Origin: Larimichthys crocea | Taxonomy: Eukaryota; Chordata; Actinopteri; Sciaenidae | NCBI RefSeq assembly: GCF_000972845.2 | Contig: NC_040013.1 | Coordinates: 3,834,642-3,898,641 of the forward strand | Direction of reading: 5' to 3' | DNA: 64,000 bases | Shown: in pieces, positions 13,301-25,500 of the stretch | How positions within the stretch are numbered: the first letter of the stretch is position 1 | How the letters are laid out: the number at the start of each line of letters is the position of its first letter | Notes under the pieces: model-generated | Seen by the model: only the letters and a program-made list of their open reading frames with translations | Database searches by the model: none | Told to the model about the DNA's origin: nothing | Position numbers and translations under genes: made by a program

Positions 13301-16300
13301 CACAACGCACTGATTCACAGTCATTAACACTCTGCTGATAATGATGTCAAGGCTGCGCACTTCCCCCTCTGAGGTCATTCAGTCACTTGCAGTAATTTGT
13401 CCATAAGGCCTATTCTCCGTGTCATTACCGACTACACTGACTAGTACTGTTACTCTGGATTAGAGGGAGCTGTGACTCTCTAATGAGGTAGAACTGACCA
13501 GAGTGCCTGTCTATCAGTTAGTTATCCGATCACGGTGCAGTCAGCGCTCGAATATGGGCTGATCTTTACTTGACAGCGACACAAGAATCACCCTCTTTGT
13601 TTCAATATTGTATTAGTGTCTAGGGTAATCAAGGGACCTGGTCCTGTCAGCGTGTCATAAGTCACTTAGTCACCGAATTGTTTAAGTGAATTGAAGTGGC
13701 AAGGTCTAGAGCAGCATTCCAGAGATTCCTTTTGTCTCCCTGCATGTGTCCGGTGCAATCTTCAACCCTCGGGGTCTATACGACAGTTTAAGTAAAGATA
13801 TTAACTGAAAATATGCTGTGTGTTTTTCGATCTCAGAGCGATACGTATGCTCGCTTTCGATATTCTTTCAACAGACCTTCGACAGGGAGTCCGGTGAGGT
13901 TTTCTCGTTTTGCATTAGGCAGTGAACAACCGGGATCCATCATGAAATCAAAGGCTTTGGGAGGACTGAACTGAATACTGATCTAAGGTCTGCAGTCCTG
14001 CTGGGCCACTGCAGAGACAAGATCCTCTTCAGAAATGGAATAAGGAACCGGTGCTTTGATTTGAGTCAAACCCAGAGTCAGGATCGCAGAAATTACACAA
14101 GATATTGTTTATTGGTGGCAGATTCCCAGACAAAAAATGTTAACGCGTAACAGTCAGCTTACAAATATTTATTAGTGTGCTAGATCCCCATTGAGATTTG
14201 TCCTTGTATGCTGTGTTGATTTTGTTAGGGCTCTCTTAATTTATTCACTGACCTCTGGGAATATTAAATCCAGTAATATGACGCCTCTCTGTGCTGTATT
14301 ATTTTAGGCTAGAATATTACTCCCATTGACCTTTTCAGAGGCGATGACCAGACGTAAAGCACACGTTGTCTCTGATGAATGGCATAGTTTTGGAGCGGTT
14401 GATTTTAAAGACATACGACACGGTCAGTCCCCTCTCACGTCCGCTTCCTGTTGCCGTTGACAAACAAGGCTTGGATTTCTCAGCATGCCTGGCATTCTTT
14501 TCACCCTGTCTTTCCTGGAGTTTTGAAAGGCCTCTGAGCCTCCCACCCAGAATCACCGAGCATAAAGACACACAAAGCTGCAGGGTTATTCAGTTTGTTC
14601 TAAGCTCTCTTCCCCATCGGCTGTTTGCCTAGTAATTCAATTCAGATGTGCAGGATCCAAAAACATGTTTGCTTGAATGAAATCCACCCCTCCACCCACA
14701 TTGACCAAGGACTATGCTTTTCTTAGCGCCGTTCCAAGTTGGACAGCCAAGCGAGGTACTGCCACCTCGGCCTTTTTAGTTTCAAACCCTCTTAAGAGAC
14801 AGACATCTTTTCTCTGCACCGGCTCAGCAACTTTTTGCTGTGTTTTTTTTCCCCTTTAAACCTTCCTGTTACTATGTCCAATCGCTCTAAGACCAAGACC
14901 TGAGTGTTTTTACTTGCTGGATGTGAGGTATGCACCACTTCAGGACTGTTTGCAACAAGCATGTCTATGTAAAGAGCATGATTTCTGTGTGTGGATGTAG
15001 ATACCATCTGGTTCCCAGTTTGCTCTTTATCTGTCCTATCACGTAGATGTTGTTTATATTTAAAACACAGCTCATGTTCCTTGTGGTTTCCTTATTACAC
15101 TTTGCTTGTGGACCATGAATCCAGACGCATGAAGCCGTGGGGCTGGTGGAATATTACCTCTACACATAAAGCAAATGAAAGAAGGCATTGATACATCAGT
15201 GTTTAGTTTTAAGTCACGATTGAGCCATTAGCCTACTTTTTCAATTTCATAAAACCACGTTTTTTTGCCTCAGAGGTCTGGAAAGCTCAATTTATTCAAA
15301 TAGGTTTTTAAAAAATCTCTGCAAATCTTCATCGATCTCATTTAGAAATGTCTCGATTTATAGGGAGGAATCTGCTTGATGGAGTAGCCATCTTTATTCC
15401 TAACGGAGAAACTTTTTCTGGCAGGTAGGATACAGGTCAGAATAGTTTATGCATATGTGCAACCTGCATACTCGATTTTTTTTTCTCCCCCTCTTTCACA
15501 TTCGGTCGTGGTTGCTGAACTGAAATGCAGCAGTGGAGTTGAAACTAGTGCCTTCAAACTTAGAAATATGTTTAGAGCACACGATTGGTGTATTCCAGGA
15601 TATGAATAATTAATAGGCATCATTTCGAATTCTCACTGAAGTGCTTCCCAAAATGTGTTGGCACCCAGGTCTAGAGGTCTCGAACAGCCCTCACAATATA
15701 GGGAAAATTCAGGCATATTGTACATGAAGTAGAACAACAAAGCACATCTCAAATATACATGACATGTGGGACCTGGGATTTCAACCCCGGCAAGTCAATA
15801 CTATTTCTGCCATGAAGCTTTATCAAAGCCTTTTTCTTTGTTGTTTGTCAAATCGCGTTCTCTGCGCATCATCATAACGCGTTGACCTTATGTGCTCTAA
15901 ACCGTGGAGTAAACCAACCCTGAGCAAAGCGATCTTAATATAGCCACGTTAAACACCAGTAAATATTTTCCTCGCTCCATCTGGCATTACCAGAATCAAA
16001 GCGTGCTTTAGACGTCGGAGAAACCAATTTGCTAAAGATTTAAAAGGAGAAAAAAAAAAAAAAAGGTTGGACCTTCCTTTAAATAAAAGTGGTAGACGGA
16101 GAGAGAGAGAGGGAGGGAGAGAAAAAAAAAAGCTACGATTTGGAACAATTCTAAGCAGCGTGAAGCAAGAGAGTGTACAGAAGTCTCAATGCAAACCTTG
16201 TTCCCTAGCAGACCACGTTGGAGAGAGACGAGAGGTTGAGAAGGGGGTTGGGAGGGATATTGAAGAAAGGTTAGCCTGGAGGAACAAGACTCCTTTCTCC

Positions 16301-19300
16301 CCCCACCAGCCCCCCACCCACCCCTTGACCCTCCCATGTGACAAGTTGAGCCAACAAGTGCTCTATTCAGCCGGGCAGCCAGGGGAAATGACTGCGAGGC
16401 TGAGCGATGCCTAATGAAAGCAGAGACGCTGGTTATTATTATTGTCTTCTCCTTCATCCTCGTCACACGACGTAACGCCGGTCGGATCTCAGAAAAGATC
16501 TGCTCTTTAACTCTGAAAGAGTTAAAAGACACGGCGTGTAACGGGAAGTTTGTGCTCCTCACCGCTTATCTTGAAGTGTTTTTCTAACATTAGGTCCGTT
16601 TGTAGGATAACATGGCAGTGTTAACCCACCCATGGGTGTGTGCTCAGTCCCATCAAGCGACTGCTGTCAGACAGAGTGGGAGATGATGACTCCACTTGTT
16701 TATGGCTATTCCGCTTACCTTCGCCGGATTGTGTTTGTTTGTGGCCTGCCTGTGTGACTTTTGGACTCGGTGGCACCGTTGTTTTTCTTGTTGGACTGAA
16801 CAAACAGTTCTCTCCTCAACTAAATGGCCGTAATGCTCTTGGCATGTGTCTGCAAGCCTTTCTCAGTGTTTCTTGGTGCCGGTCCAGATTGCATCACAGG
16901 GCCGGTCACACGCACAGACTGTGATGTTTACCATAGAGGGCATTCACACATGATGGCCTGTTTACTCCATGCATCTGTTTGGAACAATGGCCAATAGGAA
17001 TCATGTGCATGTATAGGACGTGTGTGATAGTAATGCACATTTTCAGCTGCAAGCACAGTAGCTCTGTTTTGACTCTTATGTATGAGACACTTGTTGCATT
17101 ATTAGTCACCTCGTCCTGCTCATAAATAACGTGTGCCTCTTCTTCTTGTTTGTTTCTCTTCTTCATCTGCAGTCCAATAAAGTCCCAGTGGTGCAGCATG
17201 CCCACCACGTCCACCCACTGACGCCCCTCATCACCTACAGCAATGAACACTTCTCCCCCGGCACACCGCCATCGCACCTCTCCCCGGAGATCCTCGACCC
17301 AAAGACAGGTAAAGTCATCTTTAAGCGATATTCCAGCAGTTTCTTTTTTTTTTACAGAGCTCTCGTGGCTTCAGTCAGCTAAATTTGATGTATAATGAAG
17401 TGAAATAGTGACTACGTGTCACAGTTGCAGGTAAAAAACATTGAAATATCCACAGAAACCAGGAAGGAGACGCTCTAATGTGCATAAACGAACAATGCTA
17501 ATGAGCCCGACACGGTCATGAAGTTTGAAAAGGAAACGGTGTGTTTAGGCAAAACTCTTTCTCTTTGGAACGTACTGAGCTTCCAACTTTCTATGGACAT
17601 TTTGTTGGGTTTTTTTTTTTTCCACCTTGAAAACTTCAGTTGAGTGCTTTTTTACCACGGCTGCAGCGAAGAATGAAAATACAAGCTTTGCACAGCTACC
17701 ACAAAAGATCGATTTAGGTTTGTGAGAGCGAATATTTCCAGAGATGTAAAACTTAACTTCTCCTGTGACAATATCATGTAACCTCGGCAGGTATGTGCTG
17801 GATTTTCAAAAGCTGTTTTTTTCTTCTCGTCTGTGGCACCTCGCAGGTATTCCTCGGACACCTCACCCGTCAGAGCTCTCTCCATACTACCCGCTGTCTC
17901 CTGGGGCTGTTGGTTCGATCGCCCACCCCCTCGGCTGGCTCATGCCACAGTAAGTTTTATTTTCAACAATAGCCAGACATGTTTTGTTACAAAAGCTGCA
18001 ACTTCATGTCATCACACCACTGATGAACGTGCGATTAATAAAGTACTTGTGGGGAGTTATGATTTAGGAAAAGCAAGAGGAAGCAGAAAGAAATCCTTTG
18101 TTTACAGCAGCGTCCGATGTTAATTGCAGGTGCACCATATCAGAACGATAATAAATGAAAACATTCAAGTTTACCGGGAGGAATTTATGAACATTTATGG
18201 GTTTTGCTACGGCTCTCGTAATCAATTGCAACGGTGCTTTTCCACAAGCAGGGGATTTGAGTTGATGAGTAGAGGATTAGTGCTGGTGGGTTAGCTGTCA
18301 GCTGTGTTTGATCCACCTCACACCGCTCACTCCGCCTCACTCCGTCTCCCTCTGTCTCCCTCTGTCTCTCAGGCAGGGCCAGCACATGTACTCCATCCCT
18401 CCGGGGGGATTCCGTCACCCCTATCCAGCGCTCGCGATGAATGCATCCATGTCCAGGTGAGCGGATCAAGTTCGGCACAACACCCCCACCCTCCCAAAGG
18501 GAGACACCTTATATGTGCTGCTTCTGTGACATGCTGTAATCACATTTCTGCTGCTTTCTTTGCCAGCCTGTTTTTAAACGCCGGGTCAGATAGATGGCAG
18601 GTGTGCAGTTTTTTAAACCGTCGCCATTGTTTGCATTGTTACACTGTTACGGCGACGTTTTACGGAAATGGCAGCGGGCTCGTTTTGACTAACGTGCTTT
18701 CAGCTTCTGACAAATATTATCAGATCGGTGTCAGGACCACGAAATGATGTGAGGACTATCACAGACAAGTTCAGCTTCTTAAATAGAGCAAACACAGTTA
18801 TTAGCATTCAGCACTCCTCTCCTGTCTTTTCTCTGAGCTAAACTTCTGCGGTCAAGCCACTCCACAATGCACACACACACACACACACACACACAGGAAA
18901 GATGAAAGGGCTGAGAATCGATTAGGACAAATCAAAGCTCATCTGAACCTACACGTCCCATCAGACTTAACTCTCTCACCTTCTTTCAAAATTGGACAGA
19001 TTTGTAGCGAGCCTTCCGGTGTTAGTATGAGAGGAAATATTCAGAAGGGTCTCTGTGATCGATAGCATGTGTAGCTCCATCCTGAGCTGGATTTGCAACA
19101 ATCAGAACACACCTCGCTGAATTTTCCTGCTGTTTATTCTGCCGCGTGCCTGAATGTTGCACAAATCCACACGGTTTTAATGTTTTCAAGTTTCTGATTA
19201 AAGCTCACAACGTGCAACATATTTCACAGCAATTTGTTGATCAGATTCAATTAAGATGTCACTAAACCAAAGCAAGCAATAATTAAAGTGAAATCTTATG

Positions 19301-21616
19301 GCGTCAGCTTAGGTTACATAAATACGACTGCATTGCACGAATGCCAGTGGGAACATTATTTTCCAAAATGCGGAGCTTTGACTGCATGCCATCACTCGGA
19401 GCAGCGTGGAGTGAGTGGGATGTTTACAGAGATAGTCGGTATAGGTTTATTAGCCAGGGAATTACATGGCAGCTCCTTGTTTATGCAGCATAAATTATTA
19501 ATTATTTGAAAGGGGAAAAAATGGAAAATAAAGCAAAAAATATTAATTCTTAATCACAGATATTTTATTTGACTTATGCCCAGGATTTTTATTTAGTCAT
19601 ATATTGAGATTTTTACAGTTTTCTTTGCTGTGTTTGTTGGGTAGAAAAGCCAAGTTAACTCTAGTTTCAGTGCATCATGAGGTAAAACATGCATGTGAGT
19701 ACATGCCTGTATTGTGCATTGTCTCTCGTGACATGTTAAAAAGAGTACACTCCCCATCTAACATTAACCAGAGTGTGTGTGTGATAGGGGGGATATGGAG
19801 CTCAATTTTCCAAAGTTGTGCATTACAATGCTCCATTGTATTACCAATTGGTAATTGAGAGATAGTTTGTAAAGGTGTACTGTGTGGACGGCTGTCAGAA
19901 CACTCTGCGTAGTCTGGAACGTGGTAAGGAAAATGGTTTCAGGTGTCACGGCCATGCTGTCACCATGGTAACAACACACTCCACTTTTCTCCAGCCATCG
20001 CTGAATAAAGGGTCTTTTGAAAAAGTCTTTATTTGAACAAAAAAAAGCAAGCATTTCACTCATTGTGTGTATGAATTCAGACAGACGTGGTAAGGCACAG
20101 CGAATTTCACCCGGAGGGTAAGGCAGGGCACTCCTGTGCCAAGTTAGCTCAACCTTTTCTGGTCAGGTTAACAGAGAGTTCTCTGTCAAACCTGACTGTT
20201 AAATTAAAATAAGTTTTTCTTTCGTTCAGCTTGGTGTCCAGCCGTTTCTCCCCTCACATGGTGACTCCACCTCCGCACAGCCTCCACCAGACCGGCATTC
20301 CCCATCCCGCCATCGTCTCTCCGGCTATCAAACAGGAGCCAAGTGGTGACAACATCAGCCCCTCCATGCATGCGTAAGAACACTTAAAACAGTCTTTTAC
20401 CTGCACAAAGCACAATATTTCGCACACGTGTGCTTTAATCTCGCAGCGATTCGCGCTTTTTTAACGGCATCATCTTAATGTTTCGGATTAGCAGGAAATC
20501 CCCTGTTCCTCCCAAGAAAGAAGAGGACAAGAGGCCTCACATCAAGAAACCTCTGAATGCTTTCATGCTGTATATGAAGGAGATGAGAGCCAAAGTAGTG
20601 GCAGAGTGCACTCTGAAAGAGAGCGCTGCCATCAACCAGATCCTTGGAAGACGGGTAAGTAGCACAGACACACTGACAGCAGTGAGTTTCTAAGCATACA
20701 TATGTGTGTGTGTGTGTGTTTGTGTGTTTAGCAGTCCTTTGATATCTTCCGTCTTTGTCCACAGTGGCATTCCCTGTCAAGAGAGGAACAAGCCAAATAC
20801 TACGAGCTGGCCAGAAAAGAGAGGCAACTCCACTCCCAGCTCTATCCAGGATGGTCAGCACGGGATAACTATGTAAGTGCCACATTTCTATCATCGGCTC
20901 TTAAATTTACGAGAGGAGGAAGTTAGAAAGACACTTTTTCTTCTCACAGGACTCTGCGTGGTCGACTTTCACTATGAAAAAGGTTTCTAACGGACTTGTT
21001 TTTATCTGTGCAGGGAAAGCGAAAAAAGAGGAAGAGAGACAATAAACCTGACTCAAAACCAGAAGGTAAGGTCTTTCCTTCCTTTATTTGCCTCTTTAAA
21101 CTGCTAATAACGCATAAAAAAAACCCCGTACAGACAAAGTGCATCTTTATTCTTTTTATCCAGCTTTTCTTTTTTTTGCATGGATTCTTTCTTCCTTCAC
21201 TAACACTTACTAACTTCTTTCCCCTCCCGCTTCTATACTCTGACAAGCAGCTTATGAGGTTCAGTGCTAATAGTGGCAGGTATGTCTGCTGTTGTGCAAC
21301 CAAGTGATCACTGTAATTTGCCCAAAATAAGGGAGAGCCTTCCACACCTCAGTGCGCCTTTTAATGTGATGTGTCACCTTCTTTTTTCTTTTGCATCTTA
21401 AACGCATACCATCTGAATGTTGAACATCCTGTCTCACCGTCTCTCTCTCTCTCTCTCGTGTTGTAATGTGTTTCCACGTTGATGTGAACATCATGTTTCA
21501 GAGCTGCTTTTCACATCATCTTCACTCTTTTAATAATCGCTCATTCACTTCTGTCACCGACAGCATTAAGGGACATGAACCAGATTTGAAGCCAGCAGCG
21601 GATTCATAATTCAGCT

Positions 21617-21647
<31 letters not shown>

Positions 21648-22135
21648 CAGACTTCTCGATAAGAAGCAAGAAGCAGTGCGTGCAGTACCTGCCCTCAGAG
21701 AAGATGTGCGACAGCCCTGCGTCGTCCCACGGCAGCATGCTGGACTCACCAGCCACTCCCTCCGCGGCCTTGGCCTCCCCGGCCGCTCCTGCCGCCACTC
21801 ACTCCGAGCAGGCCCAGCCGTTATCGCTCACCACCAAACCGGAGGGACGCATGCACCACCACTTCTCCCTAGCCGGGAAGGCTTCTGGATCCACATCCAC
21901 CTCTTCTTCCTCCTCCTCCTCCTCTTCCTCCTCTTCCTCCCAATCCATCTCCATCCCAATTGGTACTTCAGGTAGCCACTCGACCACACCTATCCTCACC
22001 CGGCCAATCCCCTTCACCTCCCTGCACCACTCCATGCTCTCCCCACCTTCCCCTTTCCATCAGGCAGCCCTTCACTCCCATCATGCCCTGTTCCAGTCGC
22101 AGCCCCTCTCCTTGGTTACCAAACCAACCGAATGA
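10234..22135 (+). CDS. tcf7l1: tcf7l1 (TCF3): TCF/LEF HMG-box transcription factor, C-terminal 451 residues, nine exons
   Basis: Nuclear DNA-binding effector of Wnt/beta-catenin signalling; TCF7L1 mostly represses targets through Groucho/TLE and CtBP until beta-catenin relieves it. Nine exons (10234-10317, 17173-17308, 17847-17949, 18373-18456, 20230-20373, 20495-20654, 20765-20872, 21014-21065, 21651-22135) total 1356 nt and stay in phase to a TGA at 22133-22135. Landmarks in order are [31 protein letters not shown], the HMG box from [16 protein letters not shown] to SARDNY, the basic tail KRKKRKR, and a C-terminal tail with PLSLTTK and PLSLVTK, which resemble CtBP-binding motifs. The stretch [20 protein letters not shown] is essentially the human TCF7L1 tail, which separates it from TCF7L2, TCF7 and LEF1. 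There is no C-clamp, as expected for TCF7L1. The N-terminal beta-catenin-binding exons lie outside the window. Whether this is the a or b teleost paralogue is not determined. Confidence 0.96.
10318..17172 (+). other. tcf7l1: tcf7l1 intron, 6.9 kb
   Basis: The intron starts with GTAAGT and ends with TTCATCTGCAG. No exon was recognised inside. It holds an AGGAA pentamer array (13198-13251), a short CA array near 13.03 kb, a GA-rich stretch near 16.1 kb, and long unique-looking blocks (about 12.53-13.15 kb and 13.38-13.70 kb) that resemble conserved non-coding elements. The longest open frames here (for example 184 codons from 12195) have no family resemblance and are taken as chance. Confidence 0.75.
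13198..13251. repeat. (AAGGA)n microsatellite
   Basis: About ten uninterrupted copies of a 5-bp purine unit lie within the tcf7l1 intron. Confidence 0.95.
17173..17308 (+). CDS. tcf7l1: tcf7l1 exon (SNKVPVVQH)
   Basis: This exon has 136 nt: 45 codons plus one nucleotide, ending DPKTG. The acceptor is CATCTGCAG and the donor GTAAAG. It encodes the conserved [20 protein letters not shown] stretch in the central regulatory region, between the beta-catenin-binding and HMG domains. Confidence 0.96.
17847..17949 (+). CDS. tcf7l1: tcf7l1 exon (GIPRTPHP to LMPQ)
   Basis: This exon has 103 nt and joins the previous one through a split glycine codon (G+GT). It encodes [19 protein letters not shown] and ends GWLMP plus two nucleotides of a glutamine codon. 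LMPQ corresponds to the LVPQ motif of TCF7L2/XTcf3, which flanks the next exon and has been linked to repressor activity. The donor is GTAAGT at 17950. Confidence 0.95.
18373..18456 (+). CDS. tcf7l1: tcf7l1 exon ([18 protein letters not shown])
   Basis: This exon has 84 nt, acceptor TCTCTCAG and donor GTGAGC. It encodes [20 protein letters not shown] and continues to NASMS, the region between the LVPQ-like and SxxSS motifs. It ends two nucleotides into a serine codon. Confidence 0.95.
18457..20229 (+). other. tcf7l1: tcf7l1 intron, 1.8 kb
   Basis: The intron runs from GTGAGC to TTCGTTCAG. It contains a (CA)n array near 18.87-18.89 kb and otherwise unique AT-rich sequence. No exon was recognised. 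Confidence 0.8.
20230..20373 (+). CDS. tcf7l1: tcf7l1 exon ([11 protein letters not shown])
   Basis: This exon has 144 nt. It starts with the SxxSS motif (S-L-V-S-S) and continues through [20 protein letters not shown] to [15 protein letters not shown]. The KQEP motif is a likely sumoylation-type site, inferred from the psi-K-x-E pattern. The donor is GTAAGA. Confidence 0.95.
20495..20654 (+). CDS. tcf7l1: tcf7l1 exon, first half of HMG box
   Basis: This exon has 160 nt. It encodes [20 protein letters not shown], then [20 protein letters not shown] and [13 protein letters not shown], which are DNA-binding helices 1 and 2 of the HMG box and nearly identical to all vertebrate TCF/LEF proteins. 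The start is ambiguous by three bases because the acceptor is TAGCAG; using the upstream AG (exon from 20492) adds one arginine. The donor is GTAAGT. Confidence 0.96.
20765..20872 (+). CDS. tcf7l1: tcf7l1 exon, second half of HMG box
   Basis: This exon has 108 nt and 36 whole codons, [20 protein letters not shown] to SARDNY. It completes HMG helix 3. [14 protein letters not shown] resembles TCF7L1 (HSQLYPTW) more than TCF7L2 (HMQLYPGW) at the H-S position. Confidence 0.97.
21014..21065 (+). CDS. tcf7l1: tcf7l1 exon, basic tail / nuclear localisation signal
   Basis: This exon has 52 nt and encodes [17 protein letters not shown] plus one nucleotide. The cluster KRKKRKR directly after the HMG box is the family's nuclear localisation signal and DNA-bending tail. 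The acceptor is TGTGCAG and the donor GTAAGG. Confidence 0.94.
21651..22135 (+). CDS. tcf7l1: tcf7l1 terminal coding exon (C-terminal tail)
   Basis: This exon has 485 nt including the TGA stop. It opens [20 protein letters not shown], equivalent to human SKSKKPCVQYLPPEKPC, and continues through the conserved [20 protein letters not shown]. It has an uninterrupted polyserine run (about 21893-21945) and two PLSL(T/V)TK motifs resembling CtBP-binding sites, one mid-exon and one at the very end. The C-clamp of TCF7L2 E-isoforms is missing, which is normal for TCF7L1. Confidence 0.96.
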
Positions 22136-22560
22136 ATCCGCAAAGGCAATTTTCTCCCATTTATTGTGCTGTATATTGCTTTTCTTTTAAATAGGTATTA
22201 GAACAACTTTTTTTCTAAATAATGAAAAGGAAGAAATATTATTGGTCAATATTTGACTGTCTCCTTTTCTACATCTCTCAATGAAAACAAAATGTATTTT
22301 TTGTAAAGTTTACTGCAGAACTGGTTTCTTTTTGATGCATTTATCCAATGAACCTCTTGTATAAAAGAACCAATGTACATAAAGTTTCTTTATAAAAACA
22401 AAAAAAGAAACAAAAAACATGTTTTCTTTCTAGCCAAATCCTGATTAATGTTAGTATTAAGTTTAAGTCATAGTACTGGCCAATAATTGCAGCCCCCCTT
22501 TTCAATTCACGAGTGTGTGCCCCTTCTTTGACATGTTAAATAAACATTTGAAATTGTTTC
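22136..22560 (+). other. tcf7l1: tcf7l1 3' UTR
   Basis: AT-rich sequence follows the stop codon. An AATAAA hexamer at 22539-22544 is the best polyadenylation signal, which places the transcript end near 22560. The end is inferred. Confidence 0.75.
22539..22544 (+). promoter_or_regulatory. tcf7l1: Polyadenylation signal AATAAA of tcf7l1
   Basis: A canonical hexamer 400 bases after the stop codon, followed by a T-rich stretch. Confidence 0.7.
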
Positions 22561-25500
22561 TTAAAAGAAATGTCTCTCTTTGTCTTTTCACGTCCTCCCG
22601 AGCTTATGTTTTTGTCATTTAAGGAGAAGTTTCTTTAACAGTCTAACGTGGTTTGGGATAATATTCTCATAATCGCGACCGCAGCGCATAACAAGTTGAT
22701 AACTGCCTTTTGTAGGTGTGGAGAATATAGATTTAATGAGCAGTATAATTTTATGACAGCCACACAGAAATGGAATAAAAAGTCACATAACGCACCTGTC
22801 ACTTCTTTTTTTTTTTTTTTTTAAGCGTTGTGTAATGCGTTCAGCTCTGAAGCAGGGGACCATCTTCATAAAAAAACATGCTGATGGTGGCATGAATTTT
22901 AATGTTTAATAAAGCAGAATTAGGCTAACCGCACTGGAAAATGAGCGCCTGAACCAGGGTAACAAAAAAAAAATCGAAGCCCAAAATAAATACAAATAAA
23001 AAAATAATAGACATCTGCTCCTTCTCGGCGCGTAGCGACCTACAACAATGACAGAAAAGCAGGTCAGCCCCTTCCCAGCACACCGAACCCCTGCTCGGGT
23101 TCCCCGTTCCCCGTTCCTCTTAGACTTTTACTGCATCTTTATTCACCGTTTGGCACGCTGCTTAGGCTTTAATTAACTCGGAGGTAATGGGATGGAGCCC
23201 TTGGGACCTCATTAGGCTTTTCAATTAGTGAAAAATACACAAGGTAGGTTACAGTTTTTGGTGGCTTTGGAGATGAGAAGTAGTGCCAGGGATGGACCAA
23301 TTATGTCGGAGCAGCAGCACAGTAGGGTAGAGGAGGAGGAAGGGGGGATACCGGCCTGGACGAGCCCACCGACCACCCCCCCCCAAAGCTACTGACTGTG
23401 AGACTGAATCAAGATCTTGATCAAGGGAGATTTACTCACTGATTGGACCGTTTACAATGTGCGTTTCACCAGAGCAGTGATTGATTTTATTTGTGATTTT
23501 AGATGCCACGATAATGATGTTGACATCGTCAGCAATGTCTGATATTATTTATCATCAGTTTACTCTTAATTGTCTGACAGAATCAAACGTCAGTGTCATG
23601 AGACAGACAATGTGGACAGAGGATGTGTTTCCGTTTGCCCCCCCCCCCCTCTCTCTCTCTCTCTGGATAGAGGCACCAAAGTGTCAAGTCTCCCCTGCTA
23701 TGTTTTAAGCAATCATTAGCTATAATAAGTCTTTGCTTGTTTGCCGTTCTAGCTTACATCATTCCAGGCACAAACCACACAGTCTCTGGTGCCACGGCTG
23801 CCTACTCTGAGCCACTTCACCAATCCGTCAGTGAAATTACAGGTAATGAGTTGTCAAAACAGCCAGCAAATCTGTCTCCTCAAGGCCATACATCCAGTGC
23901 AATGTTCAATTCTCCTAAGACAGTACCCTTATTATGAAACTCAGTCCCCGAGCGAATGACTTCAAATGTGCTGGTTATACCAGGTTGTTCTTCTATTACA
24001 TACATTTCCCAACCTGCGCCTGCTTATTTTTATCTCCCGTGAGTTCCGTTATATTGAAATAAATCTGTTTAAATGTGATTATTGGTATAAAAATGGGAGG
24101 AAATGGGATTTTAAAGGCAGTTTGCTCGGGTTTTTAACGAAAAATATCAGTTTGAAAGTGGAATAAACGGTGTGTTATCTTAAAATTCCCATGCTCCACT
24201 CAAAATGTAACGCGCTGCTGTTTATCTCTAATAACGTATCTGGTTGCTGCTCCACTCAACATCTGCCATGTAAGCACGAGGTCAGATTTAATACATGTTA
24301 ATTTTTGCTCATTAAATTCTTCCAATCTCCTGCCAAGGTTCTTTTTTGGGCCTTCCTTTGATCTAGAATTTATTCCAGGTTAACCCTTTGATAGTTCACA
24401 CGTGTAACGCTGCAGCAGGAACCATCATTTGGAGAAGTGAAGAGATGAATAAAAGCACAGGAAACACACACTCAGCAGCGGCGTTTGGCCTAAAAACACA
24501 CAAAAACGGCAAGTGTCGATAATTTCATATCAGCTGGATTACATCGCGACTAATAAGAAAAGCCTCTGTATCTTTCACTGACTCGTGACCTTATATTCCC
24601 ATTAATAACAGGATGCTGTGTTTGCTTCACATGTGGTTTCCCTAAGTGATATTAATTGATTGTTTCTGTAGCATTCACCGGGCTTAGCAAGACTCAGCTG
24701 GTGCCTTTGTGCAGATAGGTGTGGCTGGCTGTGAGCTTAAGAACCTCCTTAATGTATTATTCATACCCATTTGACCTTAAAGATGGAAATGCAAATGAGT
24801 GTCAAGAATGAGAGGGATCATCGGACTTTTCAAATGTCAAACAGCCTGCCACAATTAAGACATATTCATTACAAGAACCCACAGGTTCCCCCCTCCACAC
24901 ACACACACACACACACACCCAGCTGAGATGTAAAACACCTCCAATTAACATTTTGATGATTATCTCATCTCCAGAGCTGCTGCACACCTTCACTTGTAAT
25001 CCCCATAATATTGTTACACAGTCCTTTTATCACTCAGCTGCATTGTTTAATGATTTTTGGTTAATTAACGTTATTTCTCTCTCTAGGATTTCATACCTGC
25101 TGTAGCATAACTGAGTAGATTGTTAATTTGTTGCACTCATATAAAGTAATCTGGTGTCATGATGTGCTTTTGTCATGTTTTTTTTTTTCTTTGCACTGCA
25201 TATCAATACTGCCATCTGCTGATAAGGGGAATACTGACAGCGCCGCCTCATGGAGTGAATACACCCAGCATGTCAGCATCTAACCTGTGGGTGGCAGCAG
25301 TAACACAAATCATATCTCCTCTCTTCCTGTGGTGGATCATCAGAGAGAGAGAGAGAAAAAATAATCTTGTGTAATAATAAATATGACATTTAATTCTTCG
25401 TCGGTGCTCTCTGGAGCTTTACGGGTTTAGGTCAGTCAAGTACAACGGGCTGTAAGCACAATAGGAGGATGTCGGCCTTTACATACAGCATCTAAATCTG

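Noticed and set aside
16032..16562. 176-codon - strand frame
   Set aside because: Starts and ends in poly-T/GA runs with low complexity and no recognised domain.
21066..21650. C-clamp-encoding alternative exon as in TCF7L2
   Set aside because: No CRARFG or WCGPCRRKKKC-like coding stretch is present between the basic-tail and terminal exons.
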